Under the pieces are notes generated by a model. It did no database searches. It was not told the DNA's origin and saw nothing but the letters and a program-made list of their open reading frames with translations. A stretch of DNA of 64,000 nt from Cylicocyclus nassatus. Taxonomy: Eukaryota > Nematoda > Chromadorea > Rhabditida > Strongylidae. The stretch covers positions 69,719,117 through 69,783,116 of the forward strand of contig CATQJL010000112.1 in NCBI GenBank assembly GCA_958299035.1, written 5' to 3'. Made by a program: the position numbers and the translations under genes. Of this stretch, positions 34,606-45,194 are shown piece by piece; positions within the stretch are counted from its first letter, which is position 1; each line of letters begins with the position of its first letter.

Positions 34606-35793
34606 CTGATAAAGAACAAAAATGTTGAAAGAAGTGTAAATAAGAAAGATGAGCAAATCAAAAGTCAGTCGCCGTCGATAATCCCCCCGCGCGCAAATTT
34701 GCACAACCTTTTTCGGTGCATAATTGCGTGCAAGCAATCTGTAGCGAACAGCTGTCTTCTGGCCAGGTTGTTCTTTCCATATTACTTTTGCTTTTCTACT
34801 TTACACAGGTTCTCCGCTAACTAATGCTTCTTCCTCGGTTTTCCGTACACTTTGTTCTAGCTACTGGCAGTTGTTTTGTGTTAGAGACTGGGTGCTTTGT
34901 ACTTTTCTGCTAGTTTATTATTGTGCTTTATATTTGCACTTTATTTCTTGTTGTTTGATTAACTAAGTGCTTCTATTGGTTTTACAAAGATTTTGGGATG
35001 GTAGCAAGCCAGAAAGGCAGTTGTAATACAGGATTTTTCCCTAGTATCACTACTATGAAAACTTTTTAGTCTTTTGGTTCGGGTGGAAAGTGACTGAGTT
35101 TCTATGCCGTTGCCCAAGGGCGAGTTATGGAACTCGTCTGTGATTGGAAATGCATTCTGGATTCTTGGCCATACCGTAGTTGCTCTGGTTGGCCTATAGA
35201 CTCTTTCATAGGAAAGAAACGTGCTGGGCGAGAATTAAGAGCCGAATATAAATACGTGCCGTATAATATATACTACACTATAATTGTTATTACTATTATA
35301 TTAGTGCCGTCTTATACCGTCAAATGGATCTGAGGCTTTTGAGTGTAATGATATTCTTATTTATTACTTCCTGTTTTGTAGTGTGGATTGCTTGGTGTTT
35401 TTACTCACTATTTTTTGGTGCACCTCGTATGTAATAGATAAAGATAAAGAACTCCTCTGCCACCGCCTGCGCGCTTATATACCTAATTAAGGCCTCCTAA
35501 TCAGTTTGCACATAAGAAAAACAGGTATCCGTGGATCTGCAGATTTGCCCGAGCAGTTCCCCTTAAAAAGTTTTTTTCTCTGAAATTTATAGTCTTTGGG
35601 TTTTTGTTATGGTCAACAAGCAATAGTTTTGTTGAAATGCTATAGTACTCTTCCATTTCAAGTTTTTTCTCCGCTGTCTGTGAGACAAACAGTTTGTTAT
35701 TTCGCTTATGACGTACCGAGCTGTTTTTCTGGTATGACTCATCCTTTACAACCATTATGGCTCATTTGCAAAAGGTCATTTGTAACATTACAG
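34606..35793. promoter_or_regulatory. Divergent intergenic region between SBP2-like and PIGN genes
   Basis: About 1.2 kb separates two head-to-head genes. It is AT-rich with no recognised gene. An acceptor-like TTACAG directly precedes the PIGN ATG (35794) and could take a spliced leader. The shared promoter function is inference from orientation only. Confidence 0.4.
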
Positions 35794-38700
35794 ATGCCAT
35801 GGCGCCTCGCATGTGCCGGGGTTTTGATCCATTTGATCCTGGTATACTCAATATTCGACATCTACTATACATCGCCCATAGTGAACAATGTGCCAGCGCA
35901 TGAGATTACTACACAAGAGGCACCAGCCAAACGTTTAGTTGTGATCACTGCAGGTTTGATAAACTTCAAGGTTTTGTAATTTTTGTGAGGTAAATTCTCC
36001 TTTCTAGACGGTCTGCGTTTGGATACCTTCTCACGAAATCCTGATAGATCACCTTTCTTGCATTCGATAATCAGAGGACGCAAGGTTCGTACTTACATCT
36101 TATAGCTGCAGCCATTCTATACTCCGAGTCTATCCTCCATCGGAGGCAACGGCGCACTAAACGTTGCGCAATTGGCATTTGGCGTCGCGTACGCGAAATC
36201 CAACGCGGCGCGTGCATTATATCGTGTTAGTGTCATGCGCGTCGTTTAGCGAGAGTTGCGCTCCGGTTCAGGACTAAGTATAGTTGCAGCTTCAGTCATT
36301 TTTTATTCATCATTCATCTTATTAGCACAAGGAGAGAACTCAAAAAAAGTTACCAAAAATTTTCTGAATTTATCACTGAGAAATCTGCAGATTTTCACTA
36401 GTCTCATAGAGTTCTGGCTTACAGCTTACTTGCAACTTCTTTCACTATGTTGCTGGCACAGTTGTTTAGCTTTTTTGCAGGGTATATCCGGCACATCTAG
36501 AACGCATGTGCCGACTGAGTCTCGCCCTGGTCACGTCGCTATTTTTGCCGGATTTACCGAAGATGTCAGCGCAGTGGCACGAGGATGGAAACAAAATCCT
36601 GTTCCATTCGATAGCGTTTTCAACAGGTGCGGATTATGCTATTATTTTTGCAAACCTTTTTTGTAACAAGTTTTATATGCTACGTTTTCTTTTCGACATT
36701 TTCAAGTACAGTTAATCAGAGCAAATCAGGTCGAGAGAAGCATGGATGTGGGGAAGTCCAGATATTGTGAAGCTCTTCGACAACTCTCCCAACGCACATT
36801 CTTTCATGTATGATGAGAATGATGAAGATTTTGGCAGTAATGAAGCTTACAAGTTGGATGAGTGGGTATTCGACCATGTAGAGGTCAGTAGCCTAAACTT
36901 TTTCCACGTCTCATTTTTACTTATTTGGATGTCATTTTGTTAAGGCCTTTTTCAATAAAGCAAAGAATGACACACAATTGTGGCAAAGTCTGCGACAAGA
37001 TCGAAATGTGTTTTTTCTTCATCTCCTTGGACTAGATACAAATGGACATGGGAACAAGCCTTATTCCAAGGAATATGTCGAGAATATTGGAAGTTGGTTG
37101 CACTAGCATTGTTTTCACTGATGTTTAGCTGACCAAAATCTTTTAGTCGTGGATCGCGGCATTGAAAGCACACAACGAGTTTTTGATGACTACTTCGGTG
37201 ACCAGGCTACAGCGTGGATCTTCACAGCTGACCATGGAATGACTGATTGGGGATCACATGGGGCAGGAAGTGATGAAGAGGTATCTCCTAATTAAATACA
37301 GCTTTACGATTCGCTGTTTATGATATCATATGACTGTTGAGGTGCTAACACCATTTGTCGCATGGGGCGCTGGAGTGCAAAAAGGAGGCATAAGGTCCAG
37401 TATCGAACAGGTGACAAATTAGTATAGCTTAGCTTTTCGAACAACTTACAAATATTAGTGAAATAGTTTTTTCCCTTCAATCATGCGTTGTCTCATCAAA
37501 TCATGCGTATTTTTGATATCTTACTTTGCCATTTGTCTCAAAATCTCGTTTTTTCATTTATGCACTATTTATACTAGGTGGTCATAAGTTTTACACTATA
37601 CGAATAGACTTTTTATTACATGAGCATTTGCTTCTTCGTTTAGGTGGATATTACACCGTTATGCGCTTCTCTTCTGGGCATTCCTGTCCCAGTGAACTCG
37701 CTAGGTGTGCTGCCCTTGCATGTGCTTGATGTTTCACCGAAGTACCTCTTCAGAAGCGCATTCTCAAACTTCTTGGAGGTATCTGAAATTTTGGTTTTCC
37801 TTACATGTCTTTGGTGAAGCTTATTATCACTGCATTTTAGCTCAAAGAACAGTTTATGGCTTTGCGAGCTGAAAAAGCGAAGCGTTTATGGTTCTCAGAT
37901 TTTGACCAATTTGGACTACGAGCTCTTCAAGCTCTTGAGGCGGAGATTGTGAAGTTGGCAAGAGCGCGGTAAAACTTGCATTTTTTGCAGGCATGGCCTC
38001 TTTACAAGAATGAAACTCGCTTTAGGAGATTTGCTGTTGCTTCGGCATTATTCGTTGAGAATGCCGGATTGATAAAGAAGGCCATATTCCATTATCATCG
38101 TTATGATCGCGCATTCCTTGGTGCAGGCGTTAGCTGTTGCTTTATTGCTTGGATAGCGCTAGTGTGGTGTTATTTGACAAGGTATAACAATTTTGCACTA
38201 TTTATCACTGCTAAAAATTGATTTTTTTTCAGGGACCGCGCTGTACTTCTACTTACCAGGAAAACTCTTGTCCCAAACAAAGTTTTCTCGGTACTTCTTG
38301 CCGCTACACTGTTATTCTGTCTATACTGCAGATTACCAGTGACAAACTTCGTTTACCTGCTTTTACCGGTGTACTTGTTTTCAATTGTGGAAAATTTGTT
38401 GAACATCACTGAGAAAGTGCGAGATTTTGCCAAAGACTGTATAACCAACTATGCTATTATGTCGTTCTCCTTCCTGCTCAATCCTTTTCTCGGACTGCTA
38501 GGAACAAGTGAGTTTTGTAGACGTTGTTCTTCCATAGTTTCACTTGTTTTATTTTTATTTCCCATGTTTTTTTGGCGAAATCTTATTCACTCAAATTAGT
38601 CGTTTTGATAGTCGTACCACATTTTCATCATTTGAAGGTGTGCTACTTTTCGTTTTTGTCCTCGTTTTCATGGACCGTCGCTTCCTTGCTGCGGTATTTC

Positions 38701-41160
38701 TTCTGCTGATGTTCTTGCCAAGCCTTTACGACTCGAAAGTGGTCGGAGAATGGTCAGTGTGGCCCTTGGTAGCTATTGTATTGATTCTTATTTTGCAGGA
38801 CAAAAACGTGGCGCTTATGTTGCGCACTGCTCTTGCCATTTCCGTTCTTTCCCAATGTTGGAAGATTTGAGCTTCAAGTATTGTGCATACTAGCGCCTGC
38901 AATATTGGCGGCGACGTTGCGATATCTGGCGAGGAATCCGATGTTGGTCAGGAAACAAGAAGATTTGTGCAGACTTTCGGGAATGTTGTTCGTTACCGCA
39001 GGACTGATACTAATCTCCAGCTACGTGTTTCAAAAGGTACTTCTTTTCCTTTTCTCTTTTCAGATTCTATTGTAGATGTGTTACTGTTTGGAAATTCTCT
39101 CTTTTGTTCCTTCTGAGTCGAAAGGGAAGCTACTTTGCTACCAAAGTTTGCATCTATTTTGCTCGACTTTCTTATTTTTTATGTTCAATTTATGTGGTCC
39201 AGGTGAAGAGTCATTTAAAATTCTGCTGTTTGACTCCGCAGAATTCAAGTTAAAATTCAACATTAACAACGCAGCTCATGTTTCAAATGTTCTGGCGTAT
39301 TCAAATTGTACACAACCTATGCATTCTTTGTACAGATAAGGTCTAGGTTTATTTGCAGCCACCTGCTTTACTACGACTAGTTTCTTGGTGCTCGTTACCT
39401 TTGTCCCTGCTAGTCCCGCTGTTTTCCCCGCCTACCATTGTCGACAAAAGCATTTGGCACATAAGTGGGAACTCATTTCTAATATCAATGCGCTAAATCA
39501 GCTGCGAAATCTCTCCACTTCCAGGTTCGCTCGTCGTGCCGTTCTCGCTGCTCTCTATAGCATATGAATCGATGTTCACCTTACTATTTCTTCCACTGCT
39601 TTTTCTGTTCCTACGCTTTGAGTTTGGCCACTTGTCAGATGTCGAGTTTCTCCATCTCAGAGCGGATTACTCTGTGGATCCAAGTTAGACATTATTAGGG
39701 GTTGAATTTATCTAAACAACTGTTTTGTTTTCTAGTTTGTGCATCGAAATCAACTCGAGTAACGAGCACGGAGATGAGGAGAGCCGTGGTTTGTGTGTGC
39801 TTTGTATTAGCATCTCTTTTTGGAACTGGTAACTTCGCGTCCATGAACTCTTTCAACCCATCAACCCTAGGAAGATTCATATCCGTATTCAGGTGAGCCT
39901 AGTTTGGAAGAATTGAAATATTCTCAAATAAAATGAATTTAGTCCGTTTACGATGGCGGCTCTTCTGGTATTGAAACTGCTCATACCTCTTTTGATGGTA
40001 TCGCTGCTGTTCTCAGCAGCGCTTCGATTCAATAAGGAAGCTATTCAGCGACTGTCATGTCTTGTTTTAATCATCACGGATCTCATGGCCATGGTTAGCG
40101 GACATTTATAATACTTTGTTTTGATATCATATACATGTACAACAAGCAAGGACAGTGTCTAGTGATTAAACAAAGCGCAGAATTGACCGGGTTTTAGCTT
40201 GTGAGCGTGTCGCTTGCGGTCTAGCATTGGCATTCGCCAGCATGAGTAGTGGTAGCATAGCGCATAGTCTAGTCATAGCGCCAGTCTCGTTAGCCGCGCA
40301 GGCACGCTCGCTCGCGTTCAGCCTACAGCGACCCGGGCGTTTTCGCGCAGTCGACTTAAAGGCAGTGTCCAGGAAACTTTGGTCGCATGGCTCTTTCGCC
40401 TGGAAATCGATGAGGGGGTCCTAACTAAGGCGCTGCCCAAGGGGCAGCGCAAATTGTTCAATCACGGCTGAGAAATTCGTCCCCGAAAACCCCGCGCCTG
40501 CGCCGTGACCGTAACCCAAAAACGACTTCGCTCACTTCATCACCGTTCGCGCTGGGACCAATCATAGACGGTCACGGCGCAGCAGCGGAGGTTTGTGGAT
40601 GGATTTCTCAGCCGTAAATAATTTGCGCTGCGGTTTGGCCAGTGCCTTAGCTAGAGCCTCCTCAACAGTTTACAGGCAAAAAAAACCCATATGCTCAGAT
40701 TTGCCTGGACACTGTCTTTAAGCTGGAGCTTTTTCTGATTGTGATCTCCCCCCCCCCCCTATCGCAGTGGAACCTTTCAAAGAAGCACGCCAAAAACCAT
40801 AAGCCGATTGGAACCGGTTTGTAAAAGTCTTAGCGACTGATTGCTCATGTAGATTCTCCTCTCTTCTAAACAATATGAAGCAATAAACTATGAATATTGG
40901 CCAAGTTTCCGAAGTTGTTTTTTTTTTCAGAGTAGAAGTTACATTTTTAGTGCTTTTTCCATCAACTCAAGGACGACGGTAGTTGGTTGGACATTGGCCT
41001 AAGCATATCGCAGTATCTTATTTCAATGTGTTTGTCAATTGGTGTTTTGTTATTGTTACTTTGTGCCAGTCATCTCATGACAACTTCGATTTCGTGGCGC
41101 ACTATAGAAAATCTCAAATCGGGACTAGCAATAAATGGCAAGGATGAGTGCCTGCTTTGA
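35794..41160 (+). CDS. pign: GPI ethanolamine phosphate transferase 1 (PIG-N/Mcd4 family), 18 exons
   Basis: An ER multi-pass enzyme that adds ethanolamine phosphate to the first mannose of the GPI anchor. Exons: 35794-35953, 36008-36084, 36481-36626, 36730-36883, 36945-37092, 37147-37280, 37342-37410, 37644-37778, 37841-37968, 38026-38181, 38233-38507, 38638-38752, 38799-39036, 39359-39464, 39525-39683, 39736-39892, 39943-40093, 40951-41160. The frame closes at 905 residues (human PIGN about 931). An N-terminal signal anchor precedes the lumenal alkaline-phosphatase-type domain: metal Asp in TADGL (about 54), nucleophile Thr in [10 protein letters not shown] (about 91), Asp/His in GLDTNGHG (210, 214), TADHG (257-258) and GSHG (266). 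A hydrophobic C-terminal half follows, with the family-typical [14 protein letters not shown] and [11 protein letters not shown]. Exons 10 and 12 use weak acceptors chosen to keep frame. The last intron carries a TTAA MITE; intron 2 carries a GC-rich MITE-like segment. Confidence 0.93.
36117..36286. mobile_element. Possible GC-rich MITE in PIGN intron 2
   Basis: Imperfect inverted ends (CTATACTCCGAGTCTATCCT against the complement of GTTCAGGACTAAGTATAG) surround a CpG-rich core. The match is partial and the target duplication unclear. Confidence 0.45.
40360..40717. mobile_element. TTAA-target MITE, copy 2 (last PIGN intron)
   Basis: Inverted ends AGGCAGTGTCCAGG and CCTGGACACTGTCT are flanked by TTAA (40356-40359 and 40718-40721). 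Subterminal GTCCTAACTAAGGCGCTGCCC matches the copy at 24521-24882. It is 358 bp. Confidence 0.85.
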
Positions 41161-41293
41161 ATGTTTTCTCTTAGTTCATGCACTTATTCTAGTCGTTGTC
41201 TTTCCATCTGCGTCAATTGTGATAATGTGTTAACCATTGTTGCTCTTACATCTGGAAGTTTATCATATATAATCAGTCAGTATAATCAGTAGT

Positions 41294-41299
41294 AATAAA
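41294..41299 (+). terminator. Polyadenylation signal of PIGN
   Basis: AATAAA lies 134 bp past the PIGN stop, before the convergent ARPC5 stop at 41422, in AT-rich DNA with no nearer canonical signal seen. Confidence 0.5.
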
Positions 41300-41421
41300 T
41301 ATTTTGATTTTATAAAGGTCCATGCATGGTATAAAGCATTCAAGTAGCATAAACAAATGATATCAAGTGAATTATTCAATGAGTAACTGCAATATGGTAG
41401 CATACTTCAAAAAGTATTACT

Positions 41422-44400
41422 TCAGAGACGACTCCTATCAGAGAACACGCGTATGATTGATCCAAGACCAAAACGGGCAACCAACTGAGATTGTAGCTAT
41501 GAGATTCGTACAAACTGCGAGAATCACCACTTACCAATGAATGCCATGTGAGCAAAGTTTGACAGAGAGCATTTTCTGGAGTTATTTCCATAGCTTTATA
41601 CACGTATTTCATGAGAATATCACCTTCATCGTTGGAAAGCCTCTATAACATGCAAAGTTGCAGTAAAACGTATAGATTTTGCTTTAATCACTACCTTTAC
41701 GACGGCGTCGATCTCAGTGGACTTGAAAGAACCAAGTACTTTTGCCACAAGGATCGTGGCTTTGTCTTTCACAGCCTGCAGATACCTTATCTTATATATA
41801 AAGCTGAATGTCTGTTTGTCTGTCTGTATGCATGTCTGTCTGTACGTATGTTCCGAATAGAAAATTCCATTTCTGAACCGATCCGGACCAAACTTGGCAC
41901 ACATACACTACGGGCCCCGGCGGGTGTCATAGGCTACTTTTCGTCATCGATCGATATCGATTTTATCGATTTTTTGCAAAATTTGAGCTACAGGGGTGGG
42001 AGTTGGCACAGGGGGGTAATCGAGCATGGGGATTCCGAAGACAATATTAGTTTTTGAAATCGTGCATTACTTTTATCGATTTTATCGATTTTTTTGCAAA
42101 GTTTGAGCTACGGGGCTGGGGTTTGGCACAGAGGGGTAATCGAGCATGCCCCACGGGGGTGACCAGCATGCTCGATTACCCCCCCTCTGCCAACTCCCAG
42201 CCCCGTAGCGCAAATTTTGCAAAAAATCGATAAAATCGACATCGATCGATAACGAAAAGTGGACTGTGACACCCGCCGGGGCCCGAAGGGTATGTGTGCC
42301 AAGTTTGGTCCGGATCGGTTCAGAAATGGAATTTTCTATTCGGAACATACGGCGGAGCCGGGTAAGCCAGCTAGTACTATAGAAAACCAATTCACATCAA
42401 AAAGTTGCAAAGCAAAAAAAAACTAGTACAGTCGGGGATTTTCCGCTTAATATAGTGTGCTTGCACAGAATGTGAAATGCGGTGAAATTTGGGCGTGAAC
42501 AAGTAGCCAGGCCAGTACCGCCGACATTTTGCGCGCGCAATTGGCCAGCGCCACAGTCGAAACTGTGTTTACGCTGTTTACGCAAATTTTACCGCATTTC
42601 ACCTTCTGTGGAAGCACACTAAATCAAGCGGGAAATCTACTCGACTGTAAAGTGGTGGTTTTGAGCAATGGCGAAGACATAAATGTAATGCAAACAGACA
42701 AATTGTCACGTATGCTACCTTGCAGCAACAACGCTCTTTCACAAGTAAACGAAAGGGATGACAATAACAATGAAGAAGTTGAGAAAGAACTTTACCTGAT
42801 TTTTGCATTTGAGAGGGGGGTTCAGAAGTGATGCGTGCAAAGCGTCCTCGAACCTGTTCGTTTGCAAAAAAGACGTCACGGTGCGCTCATCTGGGCCGAG
42901 TCCAGGTGTTTCTCCAGCTAAATTTACAAGATTCTAGACAGATTAAAAAACTAAATGCATGTGCAATGTCTTCATAACCTGCAAACGTGGTATAGCCCAC
43001 AATTTATAAAGCAAACAATTTCAGTTCAAACTTCGCACGCATGGTTATGCTGACTACAGAAGGACTAGTGAACCAGTAATTAAAGGTGCTGGATCGCATC
43101 CGCGCGTTTCGAGACCGCGCCGCGGTTTCCCGCTATTTGCAGATCAAGTTGGGGTCCTGCGCAGAATTGACGTCACTTGGATTGACGCCAGCATGGTGAG
43201 AGATGTCAATTCTGCGCCGGACCCCATGAACAGAATATGCGCTTACTCTGGCACCTATAGTATGGACCCCGGCCAGCTTCTCATAGGTACCACCGCGGCG
43301 CATACGCAACGCGGGCCCGACTTGGAAGCTTCTCATTTCATTTACGAACACGAAAGCATTTCTGCTTGAATAAGGTTTGAGAAGAGAAGTGGAAACTCCC
43401 ATATGAAACTTGAGAAAGGCCAAAGCATTAAGAGAACGTTTATAACTTCCTCCAGCGCTTAGATTTTAGTCAGTCTCATTGAGGCTAGTTTGACATTACG
43501 ATGATGGGTGATAGAGGAACCAGAAGAAGTCGTGGAACACTTTTACTGCGGCCACAAAAACTAGAAAGTTTAGGATCGAGAGTAGAATGTTAGAAGAAAA
43601 GCCTTAACGGCGCATTAAAAAAAACCTAGAAACATCCTTAATAAAAATCAGTCGGACATACAGGCTTATTCTGCAGTAGCAGCCATTGTAGACACATCCG
43701 AATGCTAAATCCAGATAATTCAAATACAGATATACTAATTCAAATCTGCACTATCGAGAAAAAAAAAAGAACTTGATTAAAAGCGCTCAAGGCCGTCAAG
43801 TCTCGTAAAAACTCCTCAACGGCAGTCGTCGTGAGTTCTCTGCACCTAAAAGAGAGACATTACAGAATAGAACAAAGTCACTTGAGAGAGAAAAGCAAAA
43901 AAATCCAGTAGAGCTGAAACGAAAAGCGCATTAAAGGCATGCGCTGCGCACGCGTCGCGGAGGTACCTATGAGAAGCTGGCCGGGGTCCACACTATACCT
44001 TACGTTTCTTTGTATGTTAGACTAGTGAACCAGTAATCTAAAGGTGCTATTTGCAAGAGCGTTCGCTTCGACCGCCACGCGTTTCCCGCTATCTGTACAT
44101 TTTTAAATTGCGCTTACGTTTCTTTATATATTAGACTAGATTTGTTCCGAATGGTGAGGTCTTGTTTTCGCGAGGTTACAGCAGCCATACGATACAAGAA
44201 GGAAAATTTCAGAATTCGCCGTACCTTTATACAGAAGGATTATCTGACGTGCTTTCACTAAAGGTAATGCACCAGTGATGCTTTATTTTAGGACATAAGA
44301 TATTGCCATAGGTAGAACTCGATATCATCGAATATGATATCGAGTTCTATCATCGACTCCACGATTCGTGTAGAGGCGGGGTTTTGCCAACTCAAAGCGT

Positions 44401-45194
44401 GGCGGTTTTTGATAGCGAGAGAGTACGAAAAACAATGCCATGACGTGGAGGTTTAACAAGTTCAACCTTAAAATCAGGGAAAGTCCGCAACCCGCCTCTA
44501 CACGAATCGTGGAGACGATCATACATCATGAAATGGAGGCAGGCAGTTTACGCAATATTTTGAGGTTTATCTTGTTTGTGGATGAAAATGTGGATCAAAA
44601 TTGTTACGGCATATGGCCTTAGCGTTGTTTCAAAGATAAACGAGTAGTTGTGTACCAGTGGCGTACCGAGGGGGGGGGGGGGGCGGGGGGGGGCGCGCGC
44701 CCCCCCCCCCGAGAATGGGTCGCGAAATTTTTGAAAGTTACTTATATGGGTTATAAAAATGTGCAAGTGACTTGTTTATTTTTGTAAATAATAAAAATAA
44801 TTTTTTCAAATTTTTAAAAAATCAAATTAGCCTTGTAAAAAAAATTTTTTCGGGGGCGTGGCTAACGCCACGCCCCCTTTTTCCAGATTTTAGGGGTCGG
44901 GGACCCGCAAAAGTTTTGAGAAACACCCCAAAAAATTTTTCGGAGTGCGTGGCTAACGCCATGCACCTTCTTTAGAAAAAAATTTTTGTCGCGCCCCCCC
45001 CCGAGCCGAAATCCTGGGTACGCCACTGTTGTGTACCCATATTGAAGATGTCACAGATAAAAAGGAAAGGAAAATATATTGAAACAGAAAGACATACGCA
45101 ATGACTCACCATCCTCGTTCTCGTCGTAATTTTCTGGATCGTACGCATCCACGTCAATTTTGCGATAACTGGTATTCTCCATATTCTTCGCCAT
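41422..45194 (-). CDS. arx-7: Arp2/3 complex subunit p16 (ARPC5), 5 exons
   Basis: The smallest Arp2/3 subunit; it links ARPC1 to the complex that nucleates branched actin. Exons (minus): 45110-45194, 42796-42917, 41695-41775, 41535-41642 and 41422-41484, with consistent phases, giving 152 residues (human 151). Conserved stretches in order: start MAKNMENTSYRKIDVDAYD, an acidic linker, then ALHASLLNPPLKCKNQ, AVKDKATILVAKVLGSFKS, DILMKYVYKAME, LTWHSL and C-terminal GLGSIIRVF. The start at 45194 fits the family; an upstream in-frame extension is less likely. Introns 1 (2.2 kb) and 2 (1.0 kb) are swollen by transposons; introns 3 and 4 are 50-52 bp. It converges with PIGN, 262 bp stop to stop. 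The symbol follows C. elegans usage. Confidence 0.93.
41790..42374. mobile_element. Helitron-like element in ARPC5 intron 2
   Basis: Starts TCTTATATATAAAGCTGAAT between A (41789) and T, ends in GCCGGGTAAGCCAGCTAG followed by T (42375), as for Helitrons (5'-TC, 3'-CTAG, AT target). The interior is a large inverted repeat: AGAAAATTCCATTTCTGAAC (41861) and the AACTTGGCACACATAC block recur inverted near 42290-42345. No Rep/helicase frame. Its left end is only about 13 bp from the exon 3 splice acceptor. Confidence 0.7.
42429..42647. mobile_element. TA-target MITE in ARPC5 intron 2
   Basis: Inverted arms of over 60 bp: CAGTCGGGGATTTTCCGCTT and the complement of AAGCGGGAAATCTACTCGACTG, with TGTGCTTGCACAGAA subterminal, flanked by TA (42427-42428, 42648-42649). 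It is 219 bp. Confidence 0.8.
43055..44110. repeat. Repeat cluster in ARPC5 intron 1
   Basis: GACTAGTGAACCAGTAAT with the following CGCGTTTCCCGCTAT occurs twice in direct orientation (43065 and 44021). GACCCCGGCCAGCTTCTCAT (43255) recurs inverted near 43975. A 75-bp hairpin (43151-43225, GGGGTCCTGCGCAGAATTGA paired with TCAATTCTGCGCCGGACCCC) lies inside. Probably the remains of one composite GC-rich element. Confidence 0.6.
44313..44349. repeat. Perfect 16-bp-arm palindrome
   Basis: TAGAACTCGATATCAT and its exact complement are separated by CGAAT. The right arm runs straight into the left end of the MITE at 44350 and includes its TA target. Confidence 0.85.
44350..44521. mobile_element. 172-bp MITE family, copy 2 (ARPC5 intron 1)
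   Basis: Same length as 8262-8433; ends contain CTCCACGATTCGTGTAG inverted at the right. TA at 44348-44349 and 44522-44523. This copy has cleaner ends than copy 1. Confidence 0.85.
44656..45028. mobile_element. hAT-type MITE (CAGTGGCG family), copy 5 (ARPC5 intron 1)
   Basis: Ends CAGTGGCGTACC and GGTACGCCACTG are perfect inverted repeats, with the exact 8-bp duplication TTGTGTAC (44648-44655 and 45029-45036). Internal blocks match copies 2 and 3. It lies 81 bp from ARPC5 exon 1. Confidence 0.92.

Noticed and set aside
35596..35793. An N-terminal extension of PIGN from an upstream in-frame start
   Set aside because: The family begins with a short signal anchor as at 35794, and an acceptor-like TTACAG immediately precedes that ATG.
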